From Aquincola tertiaricarbonis (GTDB taxonomy: Bacteria > Pseudomonadota > Gammaproteobacteria > Burkholderiales > Burkholderiaceae_C): 64,000 nucleotides of DNA. Of this stretch, positions 8,221 through 17,532 are shown one piece after another (positions within the stretch are counted from its first letter, which is position 1; each line of letters starts with the position of its first letter). Under the pieces are notes generated by a model. That model was not told the DNA's origin, searched no databases, and worked only from the letters and a program-made list of their open reading frames with translations. Where the stretch lies: positions 1,984,001 to 2,048,000 of the forward strand of contig NZ_CP097635.1 of assembly GCF_023573145.1 (NCBI RefSeq), in the 5' to 3' direction. A program made the position numbers and the translations under genes.

Positions 8221-10350
8221 TCAGAAGGTGCGACGCCAGCTCAGCGTCAGCGTGCGGCCACGGCCGGCGTAGTAGTCCTCGGCAGTGCCCGAGTAGTTGG
8301 CCTGGCCGTAGTAGGTGATGTAGCGGCGGTCGAACAGGTTCTCGATGCCCGCGCCCAGCTTGCCCCAGGGCGAATCCCAGCTCAGCGCCACGTCGGCCAC
8401 GGTGTAGCCCTTGAAGTGCTCTTCCAGCGAGGTGCGGCCCGAGAACTTGCCTTCGTTGGCATCGCGCGAGAAGTAGACCGACTGCGTCCAGTGCGCCTGC
8501 CAGCCCGGCGCCGGCCGCCACAGCGCGCCCAGCACCAGCTTGTCGGGCCCTTGCGAGCGCGCGCCCAGGTCCAGGTCGAGGCTGCCGCCCGCGGTGCTGG
8601 CGGTACGGCCGCGCGTGATGGCATAGCTGCCGTTGAACTGCCAGTCGGGCAACGGGCGCCACTCGCCCGTCACCTCGAAGCCGCGCACCGTGATCGGCAC
8701 CCGCTGGACCGAGCCGATGCCGTTGCTCACCACCAGCTGGCTGCCCAGGTCGGAGTGCGATCGGTAGACCGAGGCCGACAGGCTGGCCCGTGAGCCGCGC
8801 CAGGTGACGCCTACTTCGCGGTTGTCGATCAGGATGGGCTGCAGGTCCACCAGGTTGTTGACCGAGCGGCCATTGCTGTTGACGGCGCGCAGGATCAGGC
8901 CCACGTCGGGCGAGCCGAAGCCTTCGCTGTACGCGGCGAAGGTGGACCAGCCGGTGTTGCCGAAGCGCCAGACCGCGCCCAGGTTCTTCACCAGCTTGCT
9001 GGCGCTGCGCTCACCGCCTTGCACCGCGCGGCTGCCGTAGTAGGCCAGCGTGCTGTAGTCGTCCACCTTCAGCCGGCTGTGCTCGTTACGCAGGCCGCCG
9101 CGCAGCGTCAGCGGGCCGATCTCGTACTCCAGCTGCGCGAAGGGCGCCAGGCTGCGGTAGGTCATCGGCGGCACCCACACGCGGCCGGTCTGCGTCAGCC
9201 GCTGCTGCGATTCGTCGTCCAGGTAGTCGGCGCCCAGCGTCAGCTCCAGGCCGCGGGTCCACAGGTCGGGCCGCACCCAGCTGGCGCGCAGGCCCCATTT
9301 GTCGGCCTGGATCTCGCTCTGGTCGATCAACTGGCCGACCGGCGCGATGGCCGCGTCCTGGAAGGTGGCGATCACGCCGCCGCTGTAGCGGGCCGAGAAG
9401 TCCTGCTTGAACAGCTGCACCGTGGCCGTGCCCTGGGCCAGGTCGTTGTGCGTCCATTCCAGGCTGGCCGAGCGCACCTCGTTGCGCGGCGCGTCGTACG
9501 GCAGCGTGCCGCGTTGCGAGGTGGTGGGCACGCCGGTGGCGCGGTCGCCGGGCACGTCCACCCGGTCGTCGAAGCCGTCGGCCTGGTAGCGGTTGAACAT
9601 CACCTGCAGCCGCTGCGGGCCGAAGTCCTTGCCCAGCTTGACAAACACGTCGGCCGCGCGGTGCAGCGATTCGGTGGCCAGCGGCCGGCCGGCGCCGTCG
9701 ACGCCGATGTCCTGGTTGCGCGCGCCCAGGTAGGCGATCAGGTCGTAGCTGCTCTTGTGCTCCAGCATGTAGCCGGTCTTCCAGCTGGCGCTGTCGCCAT
9801 GGAACTGGGTGCCGTACTTCAGCTCCACCGTGTGGCGGGTGCCTTCTTCAGTGGGTGTGCGGGTGATGGTGTTGATGATGCCACCCGTGGCGCCCAGGCC
9901 CTGCGCGGCCGAGGCGCCCGACACCACCTCGATGCGCGAGACGATCATCGGGTCGGCGAAGTAGCCTTCGCGCCCACCCAGGCGCAGCGGGTTGGTCTGC
10001 GGAATGCCGTCCAGCAGCAGCAGCGCATTGCGGCCACGCAGGCCTTCACCGAAGTTGCTGAGCTTCTGGCGTGAAGGCGCATAGCCCGGAATCTGCAGCG
10101 CCAGCAGCGCGCTCGGGTCTTCGCTCACCAGGCCCTGGGCCTCGATGTCCTGGCGGCTGATGATGCTCACCGCGCCCGGGATCTTCTCCACCGCCTTGGC
10201 GCCGCGGGTGGCGGTGACGACCACCTGCTCGGCGCTGGTGTCATTCGTGGTGGCGGTGACGAGGGTGGGGGAGGTGGTCTGGGCCCGCAGGGTCGGGGCA
10301 ATGAAAAGGCAGGCGCAGGCCGTGGCCAGCGCATGGAAGCGCAAGTGCAT
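8221..10350 (-). CDS. TonB-dependent outer-membrane receptor (siderophore/heme type)
   Basis: A 709-residue receptor, the normal length. A signal peptide ends near ALRAQ (residue 24), the TonB box is around EQVVVTATR (43-51), the plug domain runs to about residue 165, and a 22-strand barrel ends in a C-terminal Phe (SWRRTF). Partnered with the PepSY membrane protein immediately downstream, it probably imports a ferric siderophore or similar metal chelate. Substrate not identifiable. A 21-bp inverted repeat lies about 90 bp upstream and may be its operator. Confidence 0.88.
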   Translation of the reverse strand: MHLRFHALATACACLFIAPTLRAQTTSPTLVTATTNDTSAEQVVVTATRGAKAVEKIPGAVSIISRQDIEAQGLVSEDPSALLALQIPGYAPSRQKLSNFGEGLRGRNALLLLDGIPQTNPLRLGGREGYFADPMIVSRIEVVSGASAAQGLGATGGIINTITRTPTEEGTRHTVELKYGTQFHGDSASWKTGYMLEHKSSYDLIAYLGARNQDIGVDGAGRPLATESLHRAADVFVKLGKDFGPQRLQVMFNRYQADGFDDRVDVPGDRATGVPTTSQRGTLPYDAPRNEVRSASLEWTHNDLAQGTATVQLFKQDFSARYSGGVIATFQDAAIAPVGQLIDQSEIQADKWGLRASWVRPDLWTRGLELTLGADYLDDESQQRLTQTGRVWVPPMTYRSLAPFAQLEYEIGPLTLRGGLRNEHSRLKVDDYSTLAYYGSRAVQGGERSASKLVKNLGAVWRFGNTGWSTFAAYSEGFGSPDVGLILRAVNSNGRSVNNLVDLQPILIDNREVGVTWRGSRASLSASVYRSHSDLGSQLVVSNGIGSVQRVPITVRGFEVTGEWRPLPDWQFNGSYAITRGRTASTAGGSLDLDLGARSQGPDKLVLGALWRPAPGWQAHWTQSVYFSRDANEGKFSGRTSLEEHFKGYTVADVALSWDSPWGKLGAGIENLFDRRYITYYGQANYSGTAEDYYAGRGRTLTLSWRRTF

Positions 10351-10441
10351 GGAACGTAATCCGTGAGGGCTGGAGGTGGCGTCAGGGCCACCGGCTGGAC
10401 CGTGGCGGTTGGCTGAGCCCTTACGGCGACCATTCTAGAGT

Positions 10442-10462
10442 AAACAAGAATCAATCTTGTTT
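10442..10462. promoter_or_regulatory. inverted repeat, candidate operator for the TonB receptor unit
   Basis: AAACAAGA and TCTTGTTT form perfect 8-bp arms around ATCAA. It lies between the divergent receptor (start 10350) and the outer-membrane barrel gene (start 10529) and is strikingly AT-rich for this genome. It does not match the classic Fur 7-1-7 box well, so the regulator is unassigned. Confidence 0.45.
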
Positions 10463-10528
10463 GCGGCGCGGTACGGCGATTGCCGAGGCGGCGCTGCGCG
10501 GGCGCGGTTGCCCGCGGAAAGGCATGCC

Positions 10529-11182
10529 GTGAAGCCCTTGCTGGCCACCACTTTCGCTGCGCTCACCCTGGGCAGCGCCACCGCCGCCCATGCGGGCGAT
10601 CTGTACCTGGGCGCCGGTCTGCCGGGCCTGACGCTGGGCTATGCCCATCCGCTGGACGACCGCTTCACGCTGCGCGCCGACGTGAGCACGCTGGGCCGGC
10701 TGGACTGGGACCGGTCCAAATCGGGCGTGGACTACGACGGCCGCGTGCAGGTGGACCGGCTGGCCTTCTTCGGCGACTGGTACGTGCACCGCAACTTCCG
10801 GCTGACGGCGGGGCTGACGGTCAACGAGGCCCGGGCTCGCCTCACCGGCCGTGCCGACGGCGCCACCATCACCATCGGCGACCGCACCTACGTGGCCGGC
10901 CCCGACGACCGGCTGGACGTGCGGGTGAAGTACCCCACCGTGATGCCCTACCTGGGCATCGGCTTCGGCAAGCCGCCGCAGGCGGTGGGCGGCTGGGGCG
11001 TCATGGTCGACCTGGGCCTGGCCTTCGGCAAGCCCAAGGTCACCGGCCAGGTGCGCGGCCCGCTGCTCAGCAACACCGTGGCGCAGGAAGACGTGGACCG
11101 CGAACTGGACGACATCCGTGACGATGTGGAACGCCTGCGCGGCATTCCGCAGATCGGCGTCAGCGTGATCTACCGGTTCTAG
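10529..11182 (+). CDS. predicted outer-membrane beta-barrel protein
   Basis: I choose GTG 10529, which gives MKPLLATTFAALTLGSATAAHA, a clear Sec signal peptide; upstream in-frame codons do not. The 217-residue product has alternating strands typical of an 8-stranded OmpA/OmpW-like barrel (DLYLGAGLPGLTLGYAH; MPYLGIGFGK; VDLGLAFGKPKV) and ends in Phe (SVIYRF). No specific family recognised. Near its end, EDVDRELDDIRDDVERLR looks like a short coiled coil. Stop overlaps the end of the convergent IclR gene by 23 bp. Confidence 0.7.
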   Translation: MKPLLATTFAALTLGSATAAHAGDLYLGAGLPGLTLGYAHPLDDRFTLRADVSTLGRLDWDRSKSGVDYDGRVQVDRLAFFGDWYVHRNFRLTAGLTVNEARARLTGRADGATITIGDRTYVAGPDDRLDVRVKYPTVMPYLGIGFGKPPQAVGGWGVMVDLGLAFGKPKVTGQVRGPLLSNTVAQEDVDRELDDIRDDVERLRGIPQIGVSVIYRF

Positions 11183-11984
11183 GTTCGCCGCCGCGCTGCA
11201 CTGCGTGCCGCACTTCCTCGGCGGCGGCGCGCAGGCGCTGGCCCAGCGTGGCCATCTCGGCCCCGCCCAGCGCGCTGCTGGCGGTGCCGCAGCTCAGCGC
11301 CATCGGGGCCAGGCCGGCGCCCAGCTGCAGCGGCACCGCCACCGCGCTGACGCCGCGCTCCCAATCCTCGGTGGAGCGGGTGAAGCCTTCGGCCGCGTGG
11401 GCCTGCAAGGCCTGCCGCAGGCCCTGCAGCTCGGCCTCGGGCCGCGCGGCCTGCTGCAACTGCTGCAGCAGCCGTTGCTGCTCGGCCGGCTCCAGCCCGG
11501 CCACCAGCGCGCGGCCGGCGGCGGTGGGTGCCAGCGGCAGCCGGGCGCCCACATCCAGCCCCAGCACCGAGCGCGCCTGCGGCGCCCGGCAATGGCCCAC
11601 GTACACCACTTCCAGGCCATGGCGCACGCACAGCGCCACCTGCACGCCGGCCTCGTCGGCCAGCGCCTGCATGGTGGGCCGCGCGATGCGGGCGATGTCA
11701 TAGCGGCCCAGCATGCTGAAGCCGAGCGCGATCACGCCCGCGTCCAGCCCGTACTGGCCGATGCCCGGGCCCGTCTTCAGGCAGCCCAGCATCTTCAGCG
11801 TGTAGGCCAGCCGGCTGACGGTGGAAGGAGGCAGGCCGGTGCGCCGTGCGATCTCGCGGTGGCCCAGCCACAGGTCGTCAGGGCCGAAGCAGCGCAGCAC
11901 CTCCAGCCCGCGCGCCAGCGCGGTGACGAAGCGCCGGTCGCGCGGCGCTTCGCCTTCCACCCCGGCAGGCAGCCGGGCGTTCAC
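11160..11984 (-). CDS. IclR-family transcriptional regulator
   Basis: A 274-residue regulator with a winged helix-turn-helix at about residues 20-80 (REIARRTGLPPSTVSRLAYTL) and the IclR effector-binding domain from about 95 to 260. The overall form is like PcaR/PcaU regulators of aromatic or hydroxy-acid catabolism. GTG start at 11984 overlaps the stop of the PEP-CTERM gene (GTGA), so it is the third gene of a hydrolase/PEP-CTERM/regulator transcript that it may control. Confidence 0.85.
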   Translation of the reverse strand: MNARLPAGVEGEAPRDRRFVTALARGLEVLRCFGPDDLWLGHREIARRTGLPPSTVSRLAYTLKMLGCLKTGPGIGQYGLDAGVIALGFSMLGRYDIARIARPTMQALADEAGVQVALCVRHGLEVVYVGHCRAPQARSVLGLDVGARLPLAPTAAGRALVAGLEPAEQQRLLQQLQQAARPEAELQGLRQALQAHAAEGFTRSTEDWERGVSAVAVPLQLGAGLAPMALSCGTASSALGGAEMATLGQRLRAAAEEVRHAVQRGGEPRTGRSR

Positions 11985-12559
11985 GCCTCGCGCTGCGAGC
12001 GCCGGCGGCGCGTGGCGATGCCGCCCACCACCGCGGCCCCGGCCAGCAGCAGGGCTGCCGACGCGGGCTCGGGCACCGCGGCCACGGCCGAGCTGAGCTG
12101 GTAAGCCCCGCCGGCCGTGCCCGCGGCCAGGCCGGTGACCAGGTAGTAGTAGCGGCCCTGGCCCACGGTGGCCTGCATCGACAGCTCACCGGTGGTGCCG
12201 TTGAAGGCGCTGTCGGTGCCGATCAGCGCTTCGTCGCCGCTTTCGGGCGTGCCGTCGGGGTCGGCATACAGCCCGTACACGCCGCCGATGATCGAGTAGA
12301 CGGCATTGCCGCCCAGCATCAGCTCGTTGGCCACCACGGTGCTGGCAATGGTCCAGCTGCCCGCGCCCAGGCTGAAGGCATAGGCATCGTTGAAGAAGCT
12401 GCCTTCCGGCCCGGGGTTGGCCTGGGCCAGCCGGGCGGGGCCGTGGTTGCCCCAGTCGACGGACAGGTCCACCGCATGGGCGCTGGTGGCCGCTGCCAGC
12501 GCGCAGGCGGCCAGGCCGGCCGCGGCCAGCCCGCGGCGCAGGTTCAGTTGTCTAGGCAT
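11981..12559 (-). CDS. PEP-CTERM sorted exoprotein
   Basis: A 192-residue secreted protein with a signal peptide (cleavage near AHA, residue 29) and a C-terminal PEP-CTERM signal: VPEPAS, a hydrophobic helix, then RRRR. This signal is processed by exosortase/EpsH systems in exopolysaccharide-making bacteria. The body is about 120 residues of predicted beta structure with no family I recognise. It lies 35 bp after the large hydrolase gene and overlaps the IclR start. Confidence 0.8.
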   Translation of the reverse strand: MPRQLNLRRGLAAAGLAACALAAATSAHAVDLSVDWGNHGPARLAQANPGPEGSFFNDAYAFSLGAGSWTIASTVVANELMLGGNAVYSIIGGVYGLYADPDGTPESGDEALIGTDSAFNGTTGELSMQATVGQGRYYYLVTGLAAGTAGGAYQLSSAVAAVPEPASAALLLAGAAVVGGIATRRRRSQREA

Positions 12560-12594
12560 CTTGTGTCTCCTCTTGGCTGGTGGGGTGCGGCGGT

Positions 12595-14124
12595 TCAGGG
12601 AATCTGCGATTGCGCGGCTTCGCGCTGCAGCTTCAGCCCGTCGGCCGGTGTGAGGAAGCGGTCGCGCACCAGGCGGTTCACGCTGTCCTTGACCTTGCCC
12701 ACGTAGTCGCCGTGGTTCAGGTAGAGCTGGTTCAGCCGGGCATCGTCGAACGGGATCTCATGGCCCGCGATGAAGCAGAAGCTGGCGCCGGTGGAGGTGC
12801 CGTTCCAGGTGCTGGTGGGCACGTCCAGCAGCGGGCTGCGCACGCCGCCGGTGACGTTGCCGAACACGTCCAGCACCGGCTTGCCGTCCACCACGTTGAT
12901 GGGCTCGGCCTTCGGCGGCGGCAGGCCGCGGCGCAGCCACAGGTCCATGTTCTGGAACGCGGCATTGAAGTGGATGCTGGACGGGAAGCGGCTGCGCGGC
13001 CCCTCGTTGCACGACATCGGCGGCACGCTGCGGCCGGCCTTGACGATGTCCTCGGGCTTGGCGGCGCTGTACAGCTCGTCGGGCGTGGCGTGGCCCATGC
13101 CGGCCATCTCGTAGTGGCGGAAGCGGTCGGCCGGCGCATCGCTGTCGGGCCGGCGCGAGGCGATGCCGGTGAGGTAGTCCGACTGCGACATGATGTGGAT
13201 GATGGGCACGCCCACGTTGCTGAACTGCCGCCGAGGGTCGGGCACCAGGGGCGCCGGCTTGCACTGGTTGATCGGGTACAACCCCGCGAAGGCACCGCCG
13301 GCCACGGCCACGATGTACGCGTCGTACAGCGGCCGGCCGCCATTGCGCGCGGTTTCCAGCGGGTGGATGCCGTTGATGTAGTTGTACAGGTAGCCGCCGG
13401 TCTGCGAGTAGCCGAAGCCGATCAGGTGCTGCACGTTGAAGCCGGCCGCGGCCCGCAGCGGGTTGCGCGGGTCCTGGCTCTTCATCCAGGCGCCGGTCTG
13501 GCTGATGATGTCCCAGGCCAGGCCGTTCTCGGTGGTGCGCGACGAATCGGCCGGCACGGTGGCGCAGTTGCGCGGGTCGTCCAGCGGCAGCGGGTTGGCG
13601 AAGTTCAGCGGCCCGTAGCGCACGGGGTCGAAGTTCTTCAGCGCCACCACCGACACCGGCTTGACGGTGACGCCCACCCACACGTCGCCATTGCGCACGA
13701 AGTGCTCGCCCGACAGGCCCCAGCCGATGTTGAGGTCGAACAGGTTGCTGGGATTGAGCGGCTCCACGATGACGTTGCCGCTGAACTTCTTCGGGTTGAT
13801 GGGCCGGCGCACCAGCACGCGGGTGGTGTAGGGCGCATCGGCGGTGCGCACCACGGCCGGGCCGGGCGCGGGCCATTCGTACACATTGGCCTGGCCGCTG
13901 ATGAGGTACTCCTCCTCCACATAGCCGAGCTTGGCCAGATCCTGCGCGCGCAGGGTGTAGGCCGCGCCGCCGAAGGGGTGGGATTGCGCCGTGGTGGGCA
14001 AGGGACCGGTGACCGTGGGAACGGGCGTGGCGGCCTGGGTGGCAGGGCTGGACAGCCCCGCGGCCAGGGCCGCGGCGGCCGCGGCAAGGGTGAGCCTGCC
14101 TGGCCTGGAAACATCGCTGGGCAT
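12595..14124 (-). CDS. secreted alpha/beta hydrolase-domain protein
   Basis: A 509-residue exported protein (signal peptide to about residue 31, SPATQA). It matches the large 'alpha/beta hydrolase domain' family (PF20091 type). The nucleophile is the Ser of GFGYSQTGGY (about residue 240) and the likely catalytic His is in MAGMGHATPDE. The polyester- or lactone-like substrate is unknown. First gene of a transcript with the PEP-CTERM and IclR genes. Confidence 0.75.
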   Translation of the reverse strand: MPSDVSRPGRLTLAAAAAALAAGLSSPATQAATPVPTVTGPLPTTAQSHPFGGAAYTLRAQDLAKLGYVEEEYLISGQANVYEWPAPGPAVVRTADAPYTTRVLVRRPINPKKFSGNVIVEPLNPSNLFDLNIGWGLSGEHFVRNGDVWVGVTVKPVSVVALKNFDPVRYGPLNFANPLPLDDPRNCATVPADSSRTTENGLAWDIISQTGAWMKSQDPRNPLRAAAGFNVQHLIGFGYSQTGGYLYNYINGIHPLETARNGGRPLYDAYIVAVAGGAFAGLYPINQCKPAPLVPDPRRQFSNVGVPIIHIMSQSDYLTGIASRRPDSDAPADRFRHYEMAGMGHATPDELYSAAKPEDIVKAGRSVPPMSCNEGPRSRFPSSIHFNAAFQNMDLWLRRGLPPPKAEPINVVDGKPVLDVFGNVTGGVRSPLLDVPTSTWNGTSTGASFCFIAGHEIPFDDARLNQLYLNHGDYVGKVKDSVNRLVRDRFLTPADGLKLQREAAQSQIP

Positions 14125-14670
14125 CTTCGTCTCCGTTCGTTGTTGTTACTACTGCTTTCGAACCCGCGCGAACTGCTTTCGTTTGCATTCGTTTCGCAGG
14201 GTCGATGGTTTGTAGTCACCGGGGGCGTGCGGGGCAAGGCGGTGTTTTCCTGGGTGCACCGCTGTGCGGAACGGGTTTGCAGCTTGGCGGGGTTGTCTGT
14301 GCTGGTTTGTTCGGCCGCCGTGCGGTGGGCGGGGGGCGGCGGTGCTCATGCTGGGGCGGTCGGCCCTGCGGGCCGACTGCGCTGCGGTGCTCGCGTCGAG
14401 GTCGCGCGGCGGAACTCGCTACGTTCGCTTTCGCTCACTGCGCTCGAACAACTGCCGCGAGTCAGTTCACGAAGCGCGCTGGCGCGCGCCGACCTCGCCG
14501 CTGCGCTCCTCGCCGCCCCAGAAATCGCCCCTCCGCCCCCCGCCCACCCCACGGCTCGGACTGGCTGGTGCCAGCCCTTTGCAGGCTCGGCTTGGAAACC
14601 ATGCAGCGCTACGGGCCCGCCCGCACGGACCTGCGGAAACCAGCACCCACCCCGCGCAGGGTGTTCCTCA
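14125..14670. other. 546-bp gene-free stretch with palindromic, repeat-like sequence
   Basis: No supportable gene. The stretch carries nested inverted repeats: ACTCGC (14414-14419) with GCGAGT (14457-14462), and inside it GTTCG (14423-14427) with CGAAC (14445-14449). There is also a GGCTGG/CCAGCC palindrome near 14560. Wording such as ACGTTCGCTTTCGCTCACTG is what I remember from dispersed non-coding elements of Burkholderiales genomes, so a repeat family is likely but unproven here. Confidence 0.4.
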
Positions 14671-15747
14671 TCAACCGCGCCCCTGCGCCCCCGCCGTCGT
14701 ATGCACCTGCCGCTCCGCCGGCGCATCCTCGGCCAGCAATTGCGACACCGACGACGTCGGCCGCACCTGCCCGCGCCGCGAGCCGAATTCGTGGGCGTAC
14801 ACCCAGGTCAGCTCCGCGCCCATCAGGAAGATCTGCGCCGAGTAGTACACCCACACCAGCAGCACCACGATGGAGCTGGCCGCGCCAAAGCCCGAGACCA
14901 CGCCGCTCTTGCCGATGTACAGGCCGATCAGCAGCTTGCCCACCGAGAACAGCAAGGAGGTGAGCGCCGCGCCCACCCACACGTCGTGCCATTGGATGCG
15001 CACCCGCGGCATGAACTTGTAGATCATCGCGAAGGCCACCGTCACCACGCCATAGCTGATGAAGAAGTTGATGAGCTGACCCACCACCTCGTAGCCCGCC
15101 GGTGCCGTCCATGAGCCCCAGGCCGCCACCGCCGCGTTGATGGCCAGCGACACCAGCAGCAGGAAGCCGATGGCCAGCACCATGCCGAAGGACAGCACCC
15201 GCGCGCGTATCAGCGACCAGATGCCGCTGCTCTGCGGCCGCGCCGGCGCGCGCCAGATGCGGTCCAGGTCGTTCTGCAGCTCGGCGAACACCGTGGTGGC
15301 GCCGATGGCCAGCACCACCATGCCGATGAGGGTGCCCAGGATGCCCTTGGAGGGCTGGCCCATGCTCTGCACCAGACCCTCCACCGCGGCGGCACCGTCG
15401 GCGCCCATCATGCCGCGCAGCTGCTCGAACACCTGGCCGCGCGCGGCCTCGGCGTCGAACACCATGCTGACGATGGCCAGCACGATCAGCAGCAGCGGTG
15501 CCACCGAGAACAGCGTGTAGTAGGCCAGCGCCGCCCCCATGCTGGAGGCGTTGTCGTCCACCCAGGCATTCACCGCGTCCTTCACCAGCTTGACGATGCG
15601 GCGCGACAGCGGCACCGGCGGGTCCATCGGCGGCGGCACCTGGGCTGCCGCCTGTTCGGCGCTGGGCGCATGGCCGGCGGCCACCCGCATCGGGTCGGTG
15701 ATCGGCGGGCGGGATGAAGCGGTCAGGGTCTGCGAAACGGGCGGCAT
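14671..15747 (-). CDS. YihY/BrkB-family inner-membrane protein
   Basis: A 358-residue membrane protein with six helices (about residues 65-90, 125-150, 175-205, 220-245, 255-280, 285-310). The MGAALAYYTLFSVAPLLLIV segment is the family hallmark. The family was once called RNase BN, wrongly; its true function is unknown. The N-terminal 45 residues are Pro/Ala-rich and cytoplasmic. It stands alone beside the ssu operon and carries no sulfur-type promoter. Confidence 0.85.
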   Translation of the reverse strand: MPPVSQTLTASSRPPITDPMRVAAGHAPSAEQAAAQVPPPMDPPVPLSRRIVKLVKDAVNAWVDDNASSMGAALAYYTLFSVAPLLLIVLAIVSMVFDAEAARGQVFEQLRGMMGADGAAAVEGLVQSMGQPSKGILGTLIGMVVLAIGATTVFAELQNDLDRIWRAPARPQSSGIWSLIRARVLSFGMVLAIGFLLLVSLAINAAVAAWGSWTAPAGYEVVGQLINFFISYGVVTVAFAMIYKFMPRVRIQWHDVWVGAALTSLLFSVGKLLIGLYIGKSGVVSGFGAASSIVVLLVWVYYSAQIFLMGAELTWVYAHEFGSRRGQVRPTSSVSQLLAEDAPAERQVHTTAGAQGRG

Positions 15748-15839
15748 GGGGAGTCCTCGAGCTTGCGCTCGATCATCCCCATGGCGCCGGCCGCATCAAG
15801 GGTGCGGCATGCCGTCCGCTTGTCGGCGGCGGCCGACAG

Positions 15840-16742
15840 CTACACCGCGAAGCGCCAGCGCTGCTGGTCGATGGGCGCCTCGGGCTCGGCCGCCGGCTGC
15901 TGCAGCACCCGCTGCAGGATCTGCGACTCATGGCGGGCGAAGGCCGGCTCGCCATGCTGCCGCGGCCGTGGCAGCGTGATGCGTTGGTCCAGCGTCACGC
16001 GCTGGTCCTCGATCAGCAGCACACGGTCGGCCAGGGCCACGGCCTCGGCCACGTCGTGCGTCACCAGCAGCGCGGTGAAGCCATGGCGCTGCCACAGGCT
16101 CTCGATCAGGCGGTGCATCTCGATGCGGGTCAACGCATCCAGCGCGCCCAGCGGCTCATCCAGCAGCAGCAGCCGCGGCGCATGCACCAGCGCGCGTGCC
16201 AGGGCCACGCGCTGGCGCTGGCCCCCTGACAGCACCGCCGGCCATTCGTTCGCACGGTCGGCCAGCCCCACCTGGGCCAGCGCCTCCAGCGCACGCTCGC
16301 GGCGGTCGGGGCCCGTGAGGCCCAGCGCGATGTTGTCGATCACCCGCTTCCAGGGCAGCAGCCGCGCGTCCTGGAACATGATGCGGATCTCGGCCTGGTG
16401 CGTGGACAGCGCGGCGCCCTGGGCATCGGCGATCTGGCCGCTGCTGGGTTGCTCGAGCTGCGCCAGCAGCCGCAGCAGCGTGCTCTTGCCGCAGCCGCTG
16501 CGGCCCACGATGGCCACGAATTCGCCCGGGCGGATGTCGAGGTCGATGTCGTGCAGCACCGTGCGCTCGCCATAGCGCTTGCCCACGCCGCGCAACTGCA
16601 CGTCCAGTCCGCGGGGCGCGCTGGGCACGCTGCGCCGCAGTGGCGCGGGGGCGGCCTGCGGCCGCGCCGTGGCCGGGTGTTCCAGCGCGGCCGTGCCGTC
16701 GATGTCGAACAGGAAGGGGTGCACCATCGTCGTCGTTCTCAT
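15840..16742 (-). CDS. ssuB: aliphatic sulfonate ABC transporter, ATP-binding protein
   Basis: A 300-residue ABC ATPase with Walker A GRSGCGKS (80-87), Q-loop in [10 protein letters not shown], signature LSGGQ (171-175), Walker B LLLLDEP (191-197) and an H-loop His in [11 protein letters not shown]. It energises sulfonate import with SsuC and SsuA. About 45 N-terminal residues (Ala/Pro-rich) precede the usual start, so the real start could be further in. Last gene of ssuEADCB; starts 12 bp after ssuC. Confidence 0.92.
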   Translation of the reverse strand: MRTTTMVHPFLFDIDGTAALEHPATARPQAAPAPLRRSVPSAPRGLDVQLRGVGKRYGERTVLHDIDLDIRPGEFVAIVGRSGCGKSTLLRLLAQLEQPSSGQIADAQGAALSTHQAEIRIMFQDARLLPWKRVIDNIALGLTGPDRRERALEALAQVGLADRANEWPAVLSGGQRQRVALARALVHAPRLLLLDEPLGALDALTRIEMHRLIESLWQRHGFTALLVTHDVAEAVALADRVLLIEDQRVTLDQRITLPRPRQHGEPAFARHESQILQRVLQQPAAEPEAPIDQQRWRFAV

Positions 16743-16754
16743 GGGTCCGCCCGG

Positions 16755-17531
16755 TCAGGCGGGTTGGTAGCCGGGGTGCCAGCGCAGCCACCAGCGCTCC
16801 AGGCCCTTGGCCAGCAGGTCGGCCAGCTTGCCCAGCAGCGCATACAGCAGGATGCCCACCAGCACCACGTCGGTCTGCAAAAACTCGCGGGCGTTCATCG
16901 TCAGGTAGCCGATGCCGGCCTGGGCGGAGATGGTCTCGGCCACGATCAGCAGCACCCAGGTCAGGCCCAGGCTGAAGCGCACGCCCACCAGGATGGAGGG
17001 CAGCGCGCCCGGCAGGATGACTTGCCTATACAACTGCCAGCCGCGCAGGCCGTAGCTGCGGGCCATCTCGATCAGCCCCTTGTCCACCGAGCGGATGCCG
17101 TGGAAGGTGTTGAGGTAGATCGGGAAGAACACCCCGAGCGACACCAGGAACAGCTTGGCCGTCTCGTCGATGCCGAACCACAGGATGACCAGTGGAATCA
17201 GCGCCAGCGCCGGGATATTGCGCACCATCTGCAGCGTGGAGTCCAGCAGCGTCTCGGCCGCCTTGAAGCTGCCGGTGAGCAGGCCCAGCAGCAGCCCCAG
17301 GCCGCCGCCGATGGCAAAGCCCAGCGCGGCGCGGCGGGTGCTGACGGCCACGTGGGTCCACAGCTCGCCCGACTGGGCCAGGCTGAAGAAGGCCTTGACC
17401 ACCGCCAGCGGCTCGGGCAGTACGCGGGTGGACAGCCAGCCCAGCGACGAGGCCGCCTGCCAGCCCAGGATCACCAGCACCGGCACCACCCAGGGCGCGG
17501 CGCTGCGCAGCGAACGTGAAGCGGCCGCCAT
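16755..17531 (-). CDS. ssuC: aliphatic sulfonate ABC transporter, permease
   Basis: A 258-residue BPD-type permease with about six helices. The EAA-like loop is seen in EMARSYGLRGWQLYRQVILPGALPS-type wording around residue 165. It pairs with SsuB and SsuA in the inner membrane. One base separates it from ssuD, so translation is probably coupled. Confidence 0.92.
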   Translation of the reverse strand: MAAASRSLRSAAPWVVPVLVILGWQAASSLGWLSTRVLPEPLAVVKAFFSLAQSGELWTHVAVSTRRAALGFAIGGGLGLLLGLLTGSFKAAETLLDSTLQMVRNIPALALIPLVILWFGIDETAKLFLVSLGVFFPIYLNTFHGIRSVDKGLIEMARSYGLRGWQLYRQVILPGALPSILVGVRFSLGLTWVLLIVAETISAQAGIGYLTMNAREFLQTDVVLVGILLYALLGKLADLLAKGLERWWLRWHPGYQPA

Positions 17532-17532
17532 G

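Noticed and set aside
12580..15114. Plus-strand open frame of 844 codons
   Set aside because: Antisense to the secreted hydrolase and BrkB genes; composition is that of a mirror frame and it crosses the palindromic gap.
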